64,000 nt of DNA from Actinopolyspora halophila DSM 43834 (GCF_000371785.1 NZ_AQUI01000002.1:3885276-3949275); one strand, 5' to 3'. Counted from the first letter of the stretch, positions 19,355-31,084 are shown. A program made the numbers and translations. The notes: a model not told the origin generated them from the sequence alone.

Positions 19355-22300
19355 CCTGCTTCACCCGTCCGATCACTTCGCAGCGCTGCCTGCAACCGTT
19401 GCAACGGCCGAACACCGATGTTGCCCCGGATGGCCGCTTCCACGCCCTGTACGGCCGCGGCAGCACCCTGCACCGTGGTGATGCACGGGATGTCCCGCGA
19501 CACGGCGGCAGTGCGGATCTCGTAGCCGTCCACGCGCGGCCCCGGATTCCCGTAGGGCGTGTTGAACACCATGTCGACCTCACCGGCCTTGATGAGCCCG
19601 ATGACGTCGCGCTCGTCGGCGGAACCGTCGCTCTCGGTGGCGCCGCCCCCATCCGGGGACTCGTTGTGCTTGCGGACCACCGAGCAGGCGATGTCGTTGC
19701 GTTGCAGCACCTCGGCGGTCCCCGCCGTGGCGCAGATGTCGAACCCGAGGTCGGCGAGCCGCTTGACCGGGAACACCATGGACCGCTTGTCCTTGTTGGC
19801 CACCGAGACGAAGACCCTGCCCGAGGTGGGCAGCGAACCGTAGGCCCCGCTCTGCGACTTGGCGAACGCCTGCCCGAAGGCGGTGTCGATGCCCATGACC
19901 TCGCCGGTGGACTTCATCTCCGGGCCGAGCAGCGAGTCGATCCCGTGGCCCTCGGGGGTGCGGAACCGGTGGAACGGAAGCACGGCCTCCTTGACCGCGA
20001 CGGGCGCGTCCATCGGGAGGTCGGCACCGTCACCCCGCGCGGGCAGCATCCCCTCCGCGCGCAGATCGGCGATCGTGGACCCGAGCATGACCCGCGCGGC
20101 GGCCTTCGCCAACGGTGCCCCGGCCGCCTTGGAGACGAACGGCACCGTGCGGGAGGCGCGGGGGTTGGCCTCGAGCACGTAGAGCACGTCGTCCTTGAGC
20201 GCGTACTGCACGTTGAGCAGCCCGCGCACTCCGATCCCGCCTGCCAGGGCCTCGGTGCAACGCCGGACCTTCTCGACGTCCTGGCGTCCGAGCGTGATCG
20301 GCGGCAGCGCGCAGGCGGAGTCGCCGGAGTGGATCCCGGCCTCCTCGATGTGCTCCATCACACCGCCGACGTAGACCTCGTTCCCGTCGGCCAACGCGTC
20401 CACGTCGATCTCGATCGCATCGTCGAGGAAGTTGTCCACCAGCACGGGGTGCTCCGGAGAGACCTCGGTGGCACGTGCGATGTAGTTCTCCAGCGAGGCC
20501 TCGTCGTAGACGATCTCCATGCCCCTGCCGCCGAGCACGTAGGACGGACGGACCAGCACCGGATAGCCGATGTCGTCGGCGATCCGCTTGGCACCGTCGA
20601 AGGAGGTGGCCGTGCCGTAGCTCGGTGCGGGCAGCCCCGCCTTGCCCAGGACCTCGCCGAAGGAACCGCGGTCCTCGGCCAGGTGGATGGCCTCCGGCGG
20701 AGTCCCGACGACGGGAATCCCCACCTCGGTGAGCTTCCGCGCCAGACCGAGCGGGGTCTGGCCACCCAGCTGCACCACCACTCCGGCGACGGTGCCCGAG
20801 GCCTGCTCGGAGTGCACGACCTCGAGCACGTCCTCGAAGGTGAGCGGCTCGAAGTACAGCCGGTCGGAGGTGTCGTAGTCGGTCGAGACGGTCTCCGGGT
20901 TGCAGTTGACCATCACGGTCTCGTAGCCCAGCCCGGCGTTGTCGGGGGCCGATCCCAGTCCCATCGCCGCGTGCACGCAGGAGTAGTCGAACTCGATCCC
21001 CTGCCCGATCCGGTTGGGGCCGGAGCCGAGGATGATCACCTTCGGGCGTTCGCGCTGCCGCGCGACCTCGGACTCGGCGCCGGGATCCGACTCGTAAGCC
21101 GAGTAGTGGTACGGCGTGGAGGCGGCGAACTCGGCCGCGCAGGTGTCGACGGTCTTGTAGACCGGGCGCACCCCCAGCCGGTGCCGCAGGGAACGCACCC
21201 CGTACTCCCCGGCCAGTTCGGGACGCAGCGCGGCGATCTGGCGGTCCGACAGCCCCGCTCGTTTGGTGCGGCGCAGCAGTTCCGCGTCCAGCACGGGCGC
21301 GGCCAGGATCTCCTCGCGCAGCTCGACCACTCCGGCGATCTGGTCCACGAACCAGGGGTCGATCCCCGAGGCCTCGTGCACCTGGGCGACCGTGGCCCCC
21401 ATCCGCAGGGCCCGCTCCACCGTGTAGAGCCTGCCGTCGTGCCCGTTGGTCAGCTCGTCCAGGGTGGAGTCCAGCGTCGCTCCCTCCGGGTCCGGCACGG
21501 TCCAGAAACCGGAACGCGCGGACTCCAGCGAGCGCATGGCCTTGCCCAGTGCCTCGGTGAAGTTCCTGCCCAGCGACATGGCCTCGCCGACGCTCTTCAT
21601 CGTGGTGGTCAGCCCGGTGTCGGCGCCCGGGAACTTCTCGAAGGCGAAGCGCGGGGCCTTGACCACCACGTAGTCCAGCGCGGGCTCGAAGCTGGCCGGG
21701 GTCTTCCTGGTGATGTCGTTGGGGATCTCGTCGAGGCTGTAGCCGACGGCCAGCTTCGCCGCGATCTTGGCGATCGGAAAGCCCGTGGCCTTGGAGGCCA
21801 GGGCCGAGGAGCGCGACACGCGCGGGTTCATCTCGATGACCACCATCCGCCCGGTGCGCGGGTGGATGGCGAACTGGATGTTGCACCCCCCGGTGTCCAC
21901 CCCGACCTCGCGCAGCACGTCGATGCCCACGTCGCGCATGTCCTGGTACTCGCGGTCGGTCAGCGTCATGGACGGGGCCACGGTGACCGAGTCGCCGGTG
22001 TGCACGCCCATCGGGTCGACGTTCTCGATCGAGCAGACCACGACCACGTTGTCCGCGTGGTCGCGCATCAGCTCCAGCTCGTACTCCTTCCAGCCGAGCA
22101 CGCTCTCCTCGATGAGCACCTCGTGCACCGGGGACTCCGTCAGCCCCAGCGAGGCCATCCGCTCCAGCTCCTCGTGGGTGTGCGCCATGCCGGAACCGAG
22201 ACCGCCCATGGTGAAGCTCGGACGGATCACCACGGGAAGGCCGCACCCCGCGACGAAGTCGCGCACCTCGTCCATCGAGTTGCACACCCGGCTGTCGGGG

Positions 22301-22728
22301 ACGCCGCCACCCACCGAACGCACGATGTCCTTGAAGCGCTGACGGTCCTCACCGCGCTGGATGGCCTCGATGTCCGCACCGATCAGCTCGACCCCGTACT
22401 TCTCGAGCACGCCCTGCTCGTAGAGCGACACGGCGGTGTTCAACGCCGTCTGGCCGCCCAGCGTGGCCAGCAACGCGTCCGGGCGCTCCGCGTCGATGAC
22501 CTTCTCCACGAACTCGGGGGTTATCGGCTCGATGTAGGTGGAATCGGCGAACTCGGGATCGGTCATGATCGTCGCCGGGTTCGAGTTGACCAGGCTCACC
22601 CGGATGCCCTCGGAGCGCAGCACCCGGCAGGCCTGGGTACCGGAATAGTCGAACTCACACGCCTGGCCGATCACGATCGGGCCGGAGCCGATGACCAGAA
22701 CGTGGTTGATGTCGGTCCTCTTGGGCAT
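19351..22728 (-). CDS. carB: Carbamoyl-phosphate synthase large subunit
   Basis: A 1125-residue enzyme subunit with two ATP-grasp halves. The first starts [20 protein letters not shown] and holds EYELELMRD and [18 protein letters not shown]. The second starts about residue 560 with [18 protein letters not shown] and holds [18 protein letters not shown]. The C-terminal allosteric MGS-like domain (about 965-1125) ends the protein. It makes carbamoyl phosphate from bicarbonate, ATP and CarA-derived ammonia. Its start overlaps the carA stop by one base (TGATG). Confidence 0.97.
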   Translation of the reverse strand: MPKRTDINHVLVIGSGPIVIGQACEFDYSGTQACRVLRSEGIRVSLVNSNPATIMTDPEFADSTYIEPITPEFVEKVIDAERPDALLATLGGQTALNTAVSLYEQGVLEKYGVELIGADIEAIQRGEDRQRFKDIVRSVGGGVPDSRVCNSMDEVRDFVAGCGLPVVIRPSFTMGGLGSGMAHTHEELERMASLGLTESPVHEVLIEESVLGWKEYELELMRDHADNVVVVCSIENVDPMGVHTGDSVTVAPSMTLTDREYQDMRDVGIDVLREVGVDTGGCNIQFAIHPRTGRMVVIEMNPRVSRSSALASKATGFPIAKIAAKLAVGYSLDEIPNDITRKTPASFEPALDYVVVKAPRFAFEKFPGADTGLTTTMKSVGEAMSLGRNFTEALGKAMRSLESARSGFWTVPDPEGATLDSTLDELTNGHDGRLYTVERALRMGATVAQVHEASGIDPWFVDQIAGVVELREEILAAPVLDAELLRRTKRAGLSDRQIAALRPELAGEYGVRSLRHRLGVRPVYKTVDTCAAEFAASTPYHYSAYESDPGAESEVARQRERPKVIILGSGPNRIGQGIEFDYSCVHAAMGLGSAPDNAGLGYETVMVNCNPETVSTDYDTSDRLYFEPLTFEDVLEVVHSEQASGTVAGVVVQLGGQTPLGLARKLTEVGIPVVGTPPEAIHLAEDRGSFGEVLGKAGLPAPSYGTATSFDGAKRIADDIGYPVLVRPSYVLGGRGMEIVYDEASLENYIARATEVSPEHPVLVDNFLDDAIEIDVDALADGNEVYVGGVMEHIEEAGIHSGDSACALPPITLGRQDVEKVRRCTEALAGGIGVRGLLNVQYALKDDVLYVLEANPRASRTVPFVSKAAGAPLAKAAARVMLGSTIADLRAEGMLPARGDGADLPMDAPVAVKEAVLPFHRFRTPEGHGIDSLLGPEMKSTGEVMGIDTAFGQAFAKSQSGAYGSLPTSGRVFVSVANKDKRSMVFPVKRLADLGFDICATAGTAEVLQRNDIACSVVRKHNESPDGGGATESDGSADERDVIGLIKAGEVDMVFNTPYGNPGPRVDGYEIRTAAVSRDIPCITTVQGAAAAVQGVEAAIRGNIGVRPLQRLQAALRSDRTGEAG

Positions 22729-23849
22729 CAGCGTGCCTCGCTCATCAGTCGTACGAAGGAATCGAACAGGGGTGCCGCGTCGTGGGGGCCCGCGGCGGCC
22801 TCCGGGTGGTACTGCACGCTGAAAGCGGGAGTGTCCAGCAGCCGCAGTCCCTCGACGGCTCCGTCGTTCGCGCAGTGGTGGCTGACCATCGCGCGGCCGA
22901 ACTCGGTGTCGAAGCGCTCACCCGGTTCCCCGCGCACGGCGAAACCGTGGTTCTGCGCCGTGATGGCCACGCGGCCGGTCTCGTCGTCGATGACGGGGAT
23001 GTTCACCCCGCGGTGGCCGTAGGGCAGCTTGTAGGTGTCCCGCCCCAGCGCCCGGCCGAGAATCTGGTTGCCGAAGCAGATCCCGAACAGCGGGATCCCC
23101 GCCCCCAGGATTTCCTTGGTCAGTTCCGTGGCGTGGTCCGCGGTGGCCGGGTCCCCCGGCCCGTTGGACAGGAACACCCCGTCCGGGGCGAGGGAACGCA
23201 CCTCGGACAGCGAAGCCGTCAGCGGCAGCACGTGGGTCTCGATTCCCCGCTCGGCCATCATCCGGGGGGTGTTGGACTTGATGCCCAGATCCAACGCCGC
23301 CACCGTGAAACGGCGCTCGCCCCGTGCCCGCACCACGTAGGGCTCGCCGGTCGTCACGTCGCCGGCCAGATCGGCACCGACCATCCCGCCGCCCGCGGTC
23401 ACCCGGTCGATCATCTCCCGGTCCGTGGCCAGCTCCGCGCCGGAGAAGATGCCTGCCCGCATCGCCCCGCGTTCCCGGATGTGCCGGGTCACGGCCCGGG
23501 TGTCGATACCGGAGATACCGACCACCCCCTGCCTGCCCATCTCCGCGGGCAGCGAACGCGTGGAGCGCCACGAGGAGGGCGCGCGCGCCGGATCGCGCAC
23601 CGCATAACCCGCGACCCAGATGCGTTGCGACTCGTCGTCCTCGTCGTTCCACCCCGTGTTTCCGATCTGCGGTGCCGTGGACACCACGATCTGGCGGTGG
23701 TACGAGGGGTCGGTCAGAGTTTCCTGGTAACCCGTCATTCCGGTGCTGAATACGACCTCACCGAGGCAAGAGCCCTCGCTGCCGAGAGCCTCGCCGCGAA
23801 AGATCCGGCCGTCCTCAAGCACCAGGGCGGCTGGCGTCTGCGCGGTCAT
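22728..23849 (-). CDS. carA: Carbamoyl-phosphate synthase small subunit
   Basis: A 373-residue glutamine amidotransferase subunit. The N-terminal CPSase domain ([33 protein letters not shown]) precedes a class I GATase domain with the catalytic cysteine in [12 protein letters not shown] and the partner His/Glu in [14 protein letters not shown] 23849 follows AGGAGGAGA, so the 32-residue upstream open extension is rejected. It overlaps the gene upstream by ATGA. Confidence 0.97.
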   Translation of the reverse strand: MTAQTPAALVLEDGRIFRGEALGSEGSCLGEVVFSTGMTGYQETLTDPSYHRQIVVSTAPQIGNTGWNDEDDESQRIWVAGYAVRDPARAPSSWRSTRSLPAEMGRQGVVGISGIDTRAVTRHIRERGAMRAGIFSGAELATDREMIDRVTAGGGMVGADLAGDVTTGEPYVVRARGERRFTVAALDLGIKSNTPRMMAERGIETHVLPLTASLSEVRSLAPDGVFLSNGPGDPATADHATELTKEILGAGIPLFGICFGNQILGRALGRDTYKLPYGHRGVNIPVIDDETGRVAITAQNHGFAVRGEPGERFDTEFGRAMVSHHCANDGAVEGLRLLDTPAFSVQYHPEAAAGPHDAAPLFDSFVRLMSEAR

Positions 23850-24409
23850 GTCTCCTCCTGCCGCGGAGTCGCGGTCTCGTAGTCGTGCTCGGATTCGGAA
23901 CCGGTGGGGTCGGCGGGCGGCAACGCGTGAAGGGCGCGCACCCATTCCCCCGGGTCGGTTTCACCCTCGGGGCGAAACCCGCTGTCCAGCAGGTGGTCGC
24001 CCAACTTCCAGGTCACCACCAGCATTCCCACGCCGGGAACGACCTTGTTCGCCAGCTTGTGATCCACCCGCGCGTCGCGCACCGCCGAGACCGGTATCCA
24101 GAGCGGCTCCGTTCCGGTCCGCTCGAGGAGCAGTCCCGTGCGGTACAGCCGGGCCCGCGCGCTCGCGCGGTGCCCGAGCGATCCGGCGCTGACCCTGTCC
24201 TGCCAGTCGCCCGCCACGGTCGTTCCCACGTAGAGCCCGTCGGCGGCGGGCACCAGCTCGACCTCCGGGGTCGCTCCGGACGGGGGGTCGGGAAGCAGCC
24301 CGGGCAGATCCGCGTGCCTGCGCGCGCGGTTGAGCCAACCCCGGCGCATCCCGTACAGGACCAGCAGCGCGACGAGGAGCAGTCCCAGCACCCACAGTGC
24401 TCGTGCCAT
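23846..24409 (-). CDS. Conserved membrane protein of actinobacterial pyr operons (Rv1382-like)
   Basis: A 187-residue protein with one N-terminal membrane helix (ALWVLGLLLVALLVLYGM, residues 3-20), a basic stop-transfer, and a cytoplasmic domain of beta-strand character. That domain has GLYVGTTVAGDWQDRV, RLYRTGLLLERTG, PLWIPVSAVRDARVD and MLVVTWKLGD, a pattern like PH-type domains. It lies between pyrC and carA, overlapping both (TGATG and ATGA), as Rv1382 does in M. tuberculosis. Function is unknown; the strict coupling suggests a link with pyrimidine synthesis or a shared need for expression level. Confidence 0.85.
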   Translation of the reverse strand: MARALWVLGLLLVALLVLYGMRRGWLNRARRHADLPGLLPDPPSGATPEVELVPAADGLYVGTTVAGDWQDRVSAGSLGHRASARARLYRTGLLLERTGTEPLWIPVSAVRDARVDHKLANKVVPGVGMLVVTWKLGDHLLDSGFRPEGETDPGEWVRALHALPPADPTGSESEHDYETATPRQEET

Positions 24410-25755
24410 CAGGATCGACCTCCACGTGGTTCCACCTTGCCGTCCAGCGCGGTGAGGCGTCCGCGCGAGATCGTCGCGAACACCCTGGCGGGCAGCACCA
24501 TTCCCTCGAAGGGAGTATTGACCGCGGTACCGGCCAGTTCCGTCCCGTGCACGGTCCACTCGCCTTCCGGGTCCACCAGCGCGATGTTGGCCGGTTCCCC
24601 GACCTCGAGGGGTCGTCCCTGGTCGGCCAGGCCCGCGATGCGGGCGGGGGCCTCGCTCAGCACCCGCGCGACGCCCCGCCAGTCCAGCAGCCCGGTGCGG
24701 ACCATGCCGCGGACCAGCACCGAGAGCGCGGTTTGCAGTCCGAGCATCCCGGGGCGCGCGGCGGACCACTCGCAGTCCTTGTCCTGCTCGGCGTGCGGAG
24801 CGTGGTCGGTGGCCACGCAGTCGATCACGCCGGAAGCCAGGGCCTCGCGCAGGCTCCGCACGTCGTCATCGGTGCGCAGCGGCGGATTGACCTTGTAGCG
24901 CGGATCGTAGGTCTCCAGCAGCTCGTCGGTGAGCAGCAGGTGGTGCGGAGTCACCTCGGCCGAGACGCTTCCCCGCACGTCGCGGGAACGCCACCAGCGC
25001 AGGAAGTCCGCCGTGCCCGCGCTGGACACGTGGCACACGTGCAGCCTGCCGTCCGTGTGTCCGGCGAGCATGCAGTCCCTGGCCACCACGGACTCCTCTG
25101 CCGGGGCGGGCCAGCCCGCCAACCCGAGCCGCGCGGCGTTGCCGCCCTCGTGGGCCTGGGCCTCGGGGGTGAGCCGCGGGTCCTGGGCGTGCTGGGCGAC
25201 CACACCGCCGAAAGCGCCGGTGTACTCCAGGGCCCGCCGCATCAGCAGCGGGTCGTCCACGCAGTGGCCGTCGTCGGAGAACACGCGCACCGCGGCGGCC
25301 GAGCGGGCCATCGCGCCGATCTCGGCCAGCTTCGTACCGCTCAGCCCGGCCGTTACCGCCCCGACCGGGTGCACGTCGACCAGGCCGACCTCGGCCCCGC
25401 GCCGTCGGACGTGTTCGACGACGATCGCGTTGTCGGCCACCGGGTCGGTGTTGGCCATCGCGAACACCGCGGTGTAACCGCCGAGCGCCGCCGCGACCGA
25501 ACCGCTCTCCACGGTCTCGGCGTCCTCGCGTCCCGGCTCGCGCAGGTGGGTGTGCAGGTCCACGAAGCCGGGGAGGGCCACGCCCCCCTCGGCGTGGACG
25601 ATCTCGTCCGCCTCGACGTCGAGGTCCTCGCCGATCGCCGCGATCTTCCCGTTCTCCGTGAGCAGGTCCACCGGATCGCCGGTGCCGTACGGCCGCACCG
25701 AACGCAGCAGCACCCGCCCACCGGAACCCTCCGTCGGTCGTTCGTCACCGTTCAC
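24409..25755 (-). CDS. pyrC: Dihydroorotase (type I)
   Basis: A 448-residue amidohydrolase that closes carbamoyl aspartate to dihydroorotate. Zinc ligands appear in [13 protein letters not shown], in the VAQHAQD and HVCHVSS histidines and in CVATDHAPH. The start at GTG 25755 overlaps the pyrB stop (GTGA) with GGAG about 9 nt upstream; the open frame reaching 26715 upstream is the shadow of pyrB. Confidence 0.96.
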   Translation of the reverse strand: MNGDERPTEGSGGRVLLRSVRPYGTGDPVDLLTENGKIAAIGEDLDVEADEIVHAEGGVALPGFVDLHTHLREPGREDAETVESGSVAAALGGYTAVFAMANTDPVADNAIVVEHVRRRGAEVGLVDVHPVGAVTAGLSGTKLAEIGAMARSAAAVRVFSDDGHCVDDPLLMRRALEYTGAFGGVVAQHAQDPRLTPEAQAHEGGNAARLGLAGWPAPAEESVVARDCMLAGHTDGRLHVCHVSSAGTADFLRWWRSRDVRGSVSAEVTPHHLLLTDELLETYDPRYKVNPPLRTDDDVRSLREALASGVIDCVATDHAPHAEQDKDCEWSAARPGMLGLQTALSVLVRGMVRTGLLDWRGVARVLSEAPARIAGLADQGRPLEVGEPANIALVDPEGEWTVHGTELAGTAVNTPFEGMVLPARVFATISRGRLTALDGKVEPRGGRS

Positions 25756-26683
25756 GCCGCGTTCTCCTCTCCGGCCAACAGGTGGTACAGCACCGCCATC
25801 CGCACGTGCACCCCGTTGCGCACCTGCTGTTCGACGGCCGCGCGCGGCGAGTCGGCGACCTGTGGCGCGATCTCCATGCCGCGCAGCATCGGGCCGGGGT
25901 GCAGCACGACCGCGTGTTCGGGCAACTTCGCCGTGCGGGTGGGATTGAGGCCGTAGCCGATCGAGTACTCCCGCTCCGTGGGGAAGAACCCGCCGTGCAT
26001 CCGCTCCGCCTGCACGCGCAGCGCCATCACTGCGTCCAACCCCGGCAACTGGGCGTCGAGGTCGTGCGTGACCGTGACACCCCAGTTCTCCGTCCCCTCT
26101 GGAACCAGTGTCGGCGGTGCCACCAGCACCACCTCCGCGTCGAGGGTCCGCAGCAGGTGCGCGTTGGAGCGGGCCACCCTGCTGTGCAGCAGGTCGCCGA
26201 CGATGCCGATCCGGCGGCCGGATATCGATCCGAGCCGCTCGCGCAGGGTCGCCGCGTCCAGCAGCGCCTGGGTCGGGTGCTCGTGCATCCCGTCGCCCGC
26301 GTTGACGACCTTGGTCCCGGTCGGATCCAACCACTCGGCGATCCGGTGCGGGGCGCCGGAGGCCCGGTGCCGCAGGATCACGCAGTCCGCTCCGGCGGCG
26401 GACAGGGTGCGCGCGGTGTCCCGCAGGGACTCCCCCTTGCTCGTGGACGAGCCGGAGGCGGAGACGTTGATCACGTCCGCGCTCATCCACTTGCCCGCCA
26501 CCTCGAAGGAAACCCTGGTGCGCGTGGAGTTCTCGTAGAACATCGTGATCACGGTGCGCCCGCGCAGGGTCGGCAGTTTGCGCACCTCCCTGCCCAGCAG
26601 GGTCTGTTTGAGCGCGTCGGCGGTGTCGAGCACGGCGGTCGCGGTCTCCGCGTCGAGCCGCTCGGCCGTGAGCAGGTGCCGCA

Positions 26684-26684
<1 letters not shown>
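25752..26684 (-). CDS. pyrB: Aspartate carbamoyltransferase catalytic subunit
   Basis: A 310-residue transcarbamylase. The carbamoyl-phosphate motif is [13 protein letters not shown], followed by SxSKGES, the HRASGAPHR loop, HPTQALLD and the C-terminal LHPGPMLRG. No regulatory PyrI subunit is seen nearby, as usual in actinobacteria. Start choice: ATG 26684 overlaps the pyrR stop (TGATG); a GTG one codon upstream is equally possible. Confidence 0.96.
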
Positions 26685-27502
<818 letters not shown>

Positions 27503-27518
27503 TCACGCCGAGAGCAAC

Positions 27519-27598
27519 TTGACCTGGTGACGCTCGCGAGCGACCATTACTCTCCGTATCAACACAGAGCGTTCCTCCCCGGCAACTGAAGCTAGGCT
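27519..27598 (+). promoter_or_regulatory. bldD upstream region with a possible BldD box
   Basis: A TTGACC at 27519-27524 is followed by a perfect 12-bp palindrome CGCTCGCGAGCG (27531-27542). ACACAGAG at 27562-27569 fits the ACnC(A/T)GnG core of the BldD-binding consensus, although the outer T positions differ. A TAGGCT at 27593-27598 could be a -10. BldD represses its own gene in Streptomyces. Confidence 0.35.
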
Positions 27599-27628
27599 GA
27601 CGGGGCGAATGAAACGGAGAAACGCCAC

Positions 27629-28117
27629 ATGGGCGACTACGCCAAGGCGCTGGGCAGCAAGCTCCGCGCTATCCGCCAGCAGCAGGGTCTTTCGCTGCAC
27701 GGCGTCGAGCAGAAGTCAGGCGGGCGGTGGAAGGCCGTGGTCGTCGGGTCTTATGAACGAGGTGACCGCGCGGTCACCGTGCAGAAACTCGCCGAACTGG
27801 CCGACTTCTACGGAGTTCCGGTAGCCGAACTACTTCCGGAAGGCCGTGTCCCCTCCACCGCGGAGCCCGCGACGAAGGTCGTCATCAATCTGGAGCGGCT
27901 GCAGCAGCTCCCCGCCGAAAAGGTCGGGCCGTTGGCGCGCTACGCGGCCACGATCCAGAGTCAGCGGGGTGACTACAACGGCAAGGTCCTGTCCATCCGG
28001 ACCGAGGACCTGCGTTCCCTGGCCATCATCTACGACATGTCACCGGGCGAACTCACCGAGCAGCTCATCGACTGGGGAGTCCTTCCTCCGGAAGCCCGCC
28101 CGTCGCACGAGGAGTGA
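27629..28117 (+). CDS. bldD: BldD developmental regulator (c-di-GMP-responsive)
   Basis: A 162-residue regulator. An XRE-type helix-turn-helix domain (about 5-70) is followed by the BldD C-terminal domain. The c-di-GMP signature RGD-X8-RxxD is complete (RGD at 113-115, RTED at 124-127), one residue off the Streptomyces numbering. In Streptomyces a c-di-GMP tetramer joins two BldD molecules to repress sporulation genes. The ATG at 27629 follows GGAGAAA at about 8 nt. Location between pyrR and nusB matches Streptomyces. Confidence 0.96.
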   Translation: MGDYAKALGSKLRAIRQQQGLSLHGVEQKSGGRWKAVVVGSYERGDRAVTVQKLAELADFYGVPVAELLPEGRVPSTAEPATKVVINLERLQQLPAEKVGPLARYAATIQSQRGDYNGKVLSIRTEDLRSLAIIYDMSPGELTEQLIDWGVLPPEARPSHEE

Positions 28118-28126
28118 CGTCCCGGC

Positions 28127-28154
28127 ACCCGCATCCGCCCCGGCGGATGCGGGT
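28127..28154 (+). terminator. bldD terminator hairpin
   Basis: A perfect 13-bp inverted repeat ACCCGCATCCGCC / GGCGGATGCGGGT with a CC centre begins 10 bp after the bldD stop. No T-run follows, as is common in GC-rich actinobacteria. Confidence 0.65.
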
Positions 28155-28303
28155 CCGCTCCGGCGGGAGACCCGCCGTGAACCGCTCGCAGCACGTCCAC
28201 GGAAGGTCCGACACCGGCGGACCCGTCCTCGAGAGCCGATCGAAGCAGCACCACTTCGGCCTCGGACCCGCCGCATAGCGGCCCAAGAACCCGCCGAAAG
28301 ACT

Positions 28304-28340
28304 TCGGTCCCGCCTCCCGACGGTCGGGAGGCGGGACCGA
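28304..28340. terminator. Bidirectional terminator, 18-bp perfect stem
   Basis: TCGGTCCCGCCTCCCGAC and its exact complement flank a single G. Both strands have a short T-rich run just outside (GAGTTTCTC on +, AAGTCTTTC on -). It can end bldD transcripts and the nusB-side operon. Confidence 0.7.
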
Positions 28341-28465
28341 GAGTTTCTCCGCCACCGTGCCCGGCCCGAGCGCGAACACGCGGGCGCACGGCGCAGGGCA
28401 CAGCAGGGCGCACAGCGCGGAGGAACACGGGCGGAAAGAGCCGGGCGCGAAACGACGCCCCGGAG

Positions 28466-29023
28466 TCAGTCCTCCTCCTGGCCGCCACGCCCCGCTTCGG
28501 CGCGGCGCTGATCGGAGCCGTCGGCGGCATCCTCGAGATCGGCGGAGTCGTCCGCTGCGGTCCCACCGTCGTGTTCCCGCTCCGCGGCCTCGTCCCGCGA
28601 ACCGCGCATCGATTCGCGCTCGCTCTCGTCGATGCCGGACAGCCTGCCCAGCACACCGTTGATGAACCGGGGGGAGTCGTCCGTGGATAACGCCTTGCCG
28701 AGCTGAACGGCCTCGTCGATCACCACGGCGGGCGGGATCCCGTCCCCCCACAACATCTCGAAGAAACCGAGGCGCAGCACCGACCGGTCCACGATCGGCA
28801 TCCGCGACAGCGCCCAGCCCTCCGAATAGTCGACGATCAGCTCGTCGATGCGCTCCCTGTGTTCGGCGACCCCGGAGACGAGTGTCACGGCGTAGTCACT
28901 GACGGCGGGAGCCTCCGTCGAACCCACACGCTCCTTGAGCAGGTTCTCGGGATCCAGTTCCCTCAGGTCGGCCTCGTACAGTACTTCCACCGCGCGTTTG
29001 CGGGCCTTACTACGTTCGCCCAA
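28466..29023 (-). CDS. nusB: Transcription antitermination factor NusB
   Basis: A 185-residue protein whose first 135 residues match NusB: RSKARKRAVEVLYEADLR, MPIVDRSVLRLGFFEMLW, PPAVVIDEAVQLGKALSTDDSPRFINGVL. The last 50 residues are an acidic, low-complexity tail typical of actinobacterial versions. NusB acts with NusE (S10) on rRNA operons. Start is TTG 29023 with GAGGG about 7 nt upstream. Last gene of pepQ-efp-nusB. Confidence 0.95.
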   Translation of the reverse strand: MGERSKARKRAVEVLYEADLRELDPENLLKERVGSTEAPAVSDYAVTLVSGVAEHRERIDELIVDYSEGWALSRMPIVDRSVLRLGFFEMLWGDGIPPAVVIDEAVQLGKALSTDDSPRFINGVLGRLSGIDESERESMRGSRDEAAEREHDGGTAADDSADLEDAADGSDQRRAEAGRGGQEED

Positions 29024-29098
29024 CTCATACCCTCTTTCCGGCGCGCGGTCCTCGACGGAACGGCCGAACCGACGAGCTGTTCGAACTGTGGAAGCCGG

Positions 29099-29659
29099 TC
29101 ACTTGACACGCCCCAGGTAGCGACCGTCCCGCGGATCCACCTTGATCTTCTCGCCGGACTCGATGAACAGCGGCACCTGGACGGTGGCTCCCGTCTCGAG
29201 CTCCGCGGGCTTGCTTCCCCCGGTGGAGCGGTCCCCCTGCACCCCGGGATCGGTGTGCGCGATGCGCAGCTCGACGGAAGTGGGCAGTTCCACGTAGAGC
29301 GGTTCACCCTCGTGGCGGGCCAGCGTCACGGAGCTGTTCTCCAGCATGTATCCGGCGACGTCGCCCACCGTCTCCGGCGAGACGCTGATCTGGTCGTAGG
29401 TAACGGGTTCCATGAACACGTAGTCGACACCGTCGTTGTAGAGATAGGTCACCACACTGCGGTCGACATTCGCGGTTTCCACTTTGACACCGGCGTTGAA
29501 GGTCTTGTCCACGACCTTGCCGGAGAGCACGTTCTTCAGGGTGGTGCGCACGAAAGCGCTGCCCTTGCCCGGCTTCACGTGTTGGAAACTGGTGACGGTC
29601 CAGAGCTGGCCGTCGATGTTGAGCACGATTCCGTTCTTCAGGTCGTTCGTGGTGGCCAC
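29099..29659 (-). CDS. efp: Elongation factor P
   Basis: A 186-residue three-domain factor that relieves ribosome stalling at proline runs. The domain I tip is KPGKGSAF with Lys32 at the position modified in some bacteria; the C-terminal signature [20 protein letters not shown] is intact. GTG 29659 follows GGAGAG. No EpmA-like modification gene is seen in the window. Confidence 0.97.
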   Translation of the reverse strand: MATTNDLKNGIVLNIDGQLWTVTSFQHVKPGKGSAFVRTTLKNVLSGKVVDKTFNAGVKVETANVDRSVVTYLYNDGVDYVFMEPVTYDQISVSPETVGDVAGYMLENSSVTLARHEGEPLYVELPTSVELRIAHTDPGVQGDRSTGGSKPAELETGATVQVPLFIESGEKIKVDPRDGRYLGRVK

Positions 29660-29753
29660 GGTCGGAGTCTCTCCTGTGGTGCAGGCTGCAGATGTTTCGC
29701 CGATTCGAGCTGGCGCGCGACCGAGAAGCGGGTTCGAGCGCGCGTTGCCTCAC

Positions 29754-30863
29754 CTAGGCAACGACGAGTTCCTTCGTCGTCAAGGTGAGCAACTCCGGCG
29801 TGTCCGCACGCGCGACCAGCGTGTCCTCGATGCGGACGCCGCCCCACCCCGGCAGATACACACCGGGCTCGGCGGTGACCGCCATTCCGGCCCCGATGGT
29901 ACCTTCTCCTCTTTGGGACAAGGCCGGTGCCTCGTGGATCTCCAGGCCAACCCCGTGGCCGAGACCGTGCAGGAACCGTTCGCCGTACCCCGCCTCGGTG
30001 ATCACGTCACGTGCAGCCGAATCGACGTCGCGCACGTCGGCGCCGGCCCGGATGGCCTCGCGCCCGGCCGCTTGCGCGGTCGCCACGAGATCGTAGACCT
30101 CGCGTTGCCAGCTCGCGGGCTCACCGAGCACGACGGTACGCGTCATGTCCGAGTGGTACCCGTCGACGAGCGCTCCGAAGTCCATCTTCACGAAGTCGCC
30201 CGCGGTCAGCCGGGTCGATGTCGGCCGGTGATGCGGCACGGCCGAGTTCGCACCGGTGGCCACGATCGTCTCGAAGGACGGCCCCGTGGCGCCGTTGTCC
30301 AGCATCCGGCTCTCGAGTTCCCGGGCCACTTCCAGCTCGGTGCGCCCCGGACGCAGCCCCCCGTGCTCGATCAGCTCCGCGAGTGCCCGATCCGCTGCCG
30401 CACAGGCCGTCCGCAGCGCTTCGATCTCGCCCTCGTCCTTGACCAGGCGCTCCCGCTCGACCCGACCGGGAGTTCGGACCAGCTCAGTCGACGGTGCCGC
30501 GTGCTCCAGGGCGTCCCTGCCGTCCACCGTGACGTGCTGGCTCTCGAAGCCGACACGGCGGTACGAACCGACACTGGACTCGACGCGTTCGGCGAGCCGC
30601 TGCGCGCTGGCCCTGTCGATGACGTGCTCCAGCTCGGGCACCTGCTCGGAGGCCTGGGTCTGGTAACGGCCGTCGGTGCAGAACACCGTGTTCCGCTCGG
30701 CCTCGGCCGAGTCGGCGGCGTGCAGCAGCAGAGCCGCGTTGGATCCCGTGAATCCGGTGAGGTACCTGATGTTGAGCAGGTCGGTCACCAGCATCGCGTC
30801 CACCTCGCTGTCGCGCAGGTGGGCACGCAGGGCATCCCGGCGTTGTACGTGCGTTTCGGGCAT
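29754..30863 (-). CDS. pepQ: Xaa-Pro peptidase, M24 family
   Basis: A 369-residue creatinase-fold metallopeptidase. The N-terminal domain has LLNIRYLTGFTGSNAALL; the catalytic domain has the dimetal ligands in VKMDFGALVDGYHSDMTRT, the histidine in LGHGVGLEIHE and the glutamates in TAEPGVYLP and GVRIEDT. It cleaves or trims Xaa-Pro peptides. ATG 30863 fits the family length (372 in M. tuberculosis), though its ribosome site is weak. It heads pepQ-efp-nusB. Confidence 0.93.
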   Translation of the reverse strand: MPETHVQRRDALRAHLRDSEVDAMLVTDLLNIRYLTGFTGSNAALLLHAADSAEAERNTVFCTDGRYQTQASEQVPELEHVIDRASAQRLAERVESSVGSYRRVGFESQHVTVDGRDALEHAAPSTELVRTPGRVERERLVKDEGEIEALRTACAAADRALAELIEHGGLRPGRTELEVARELESRMLDNGATGPSFETIVATGANSAVPHHRPTSTRLTAGDFVKMDFGALVDGYHSDMTRTVVLGEPASWQREVYDLVATAQAAGREAIRAGADVRDVDSAARDVITEAGYGERFLHGLGHGVGLEIHEAPALSQRGEGTIGAGMAVTAEPGVYLPGWGGVRIEDTLVARADTPELLTLTTKELVVA

Positions 30864-31030
30864 GCCTGGCAGCTTAAAACCCCGCCCTCCGGGCCCACCA
30901 ATTCGGTCGACTTGAAGCCGGTGTGCCGTTCCGCACGGCCGGGTGCAACCCGAGCCGTACTCACTCTGCTGGGTGCGTGAAGCCCGTTCCCGCACCTACC
31001 CCGCCCGTCGGGTCCCGGGCGACCGGTGTG

Positions 31031-31062
31031 CCGCGGGGTTCCGCTCGGCGAGCGCCTGCGGA
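31031..31062. repeat. Fragment of family A repeat (A4)
   Basis: GGGGTTCCGCTCGGCGAGCG with CCTGCG resembles the GGTTCCGCC-AGYGAGCACCYGC tail of family A. It lies in the 221-bp gap between the ABC ATPase stop and pepQ start. Weak match. Confidence 0.35.
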
Positions 31063-31084
31063 CGGGGAGAACGGGCAACATCGC

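Larger units (their letters stand above)
28118..28465. other. 348-bp convergent gap with two strong hairpins
   Basis: Between the ends of bldD and nusB no gene is seen. Two perfect inverted repeats (28127-28154 and 28304-28340) are listed separately. Confidence 0.8.

Noticed and set aside
19399-23022. A 1207-codon plus-strand open frame opposite carB and carA
   Set aside because: It is the antisense shadow of two certain genes; its product is His/Arg/Gly-rich with no domain, as expected in GC-rich DNA.
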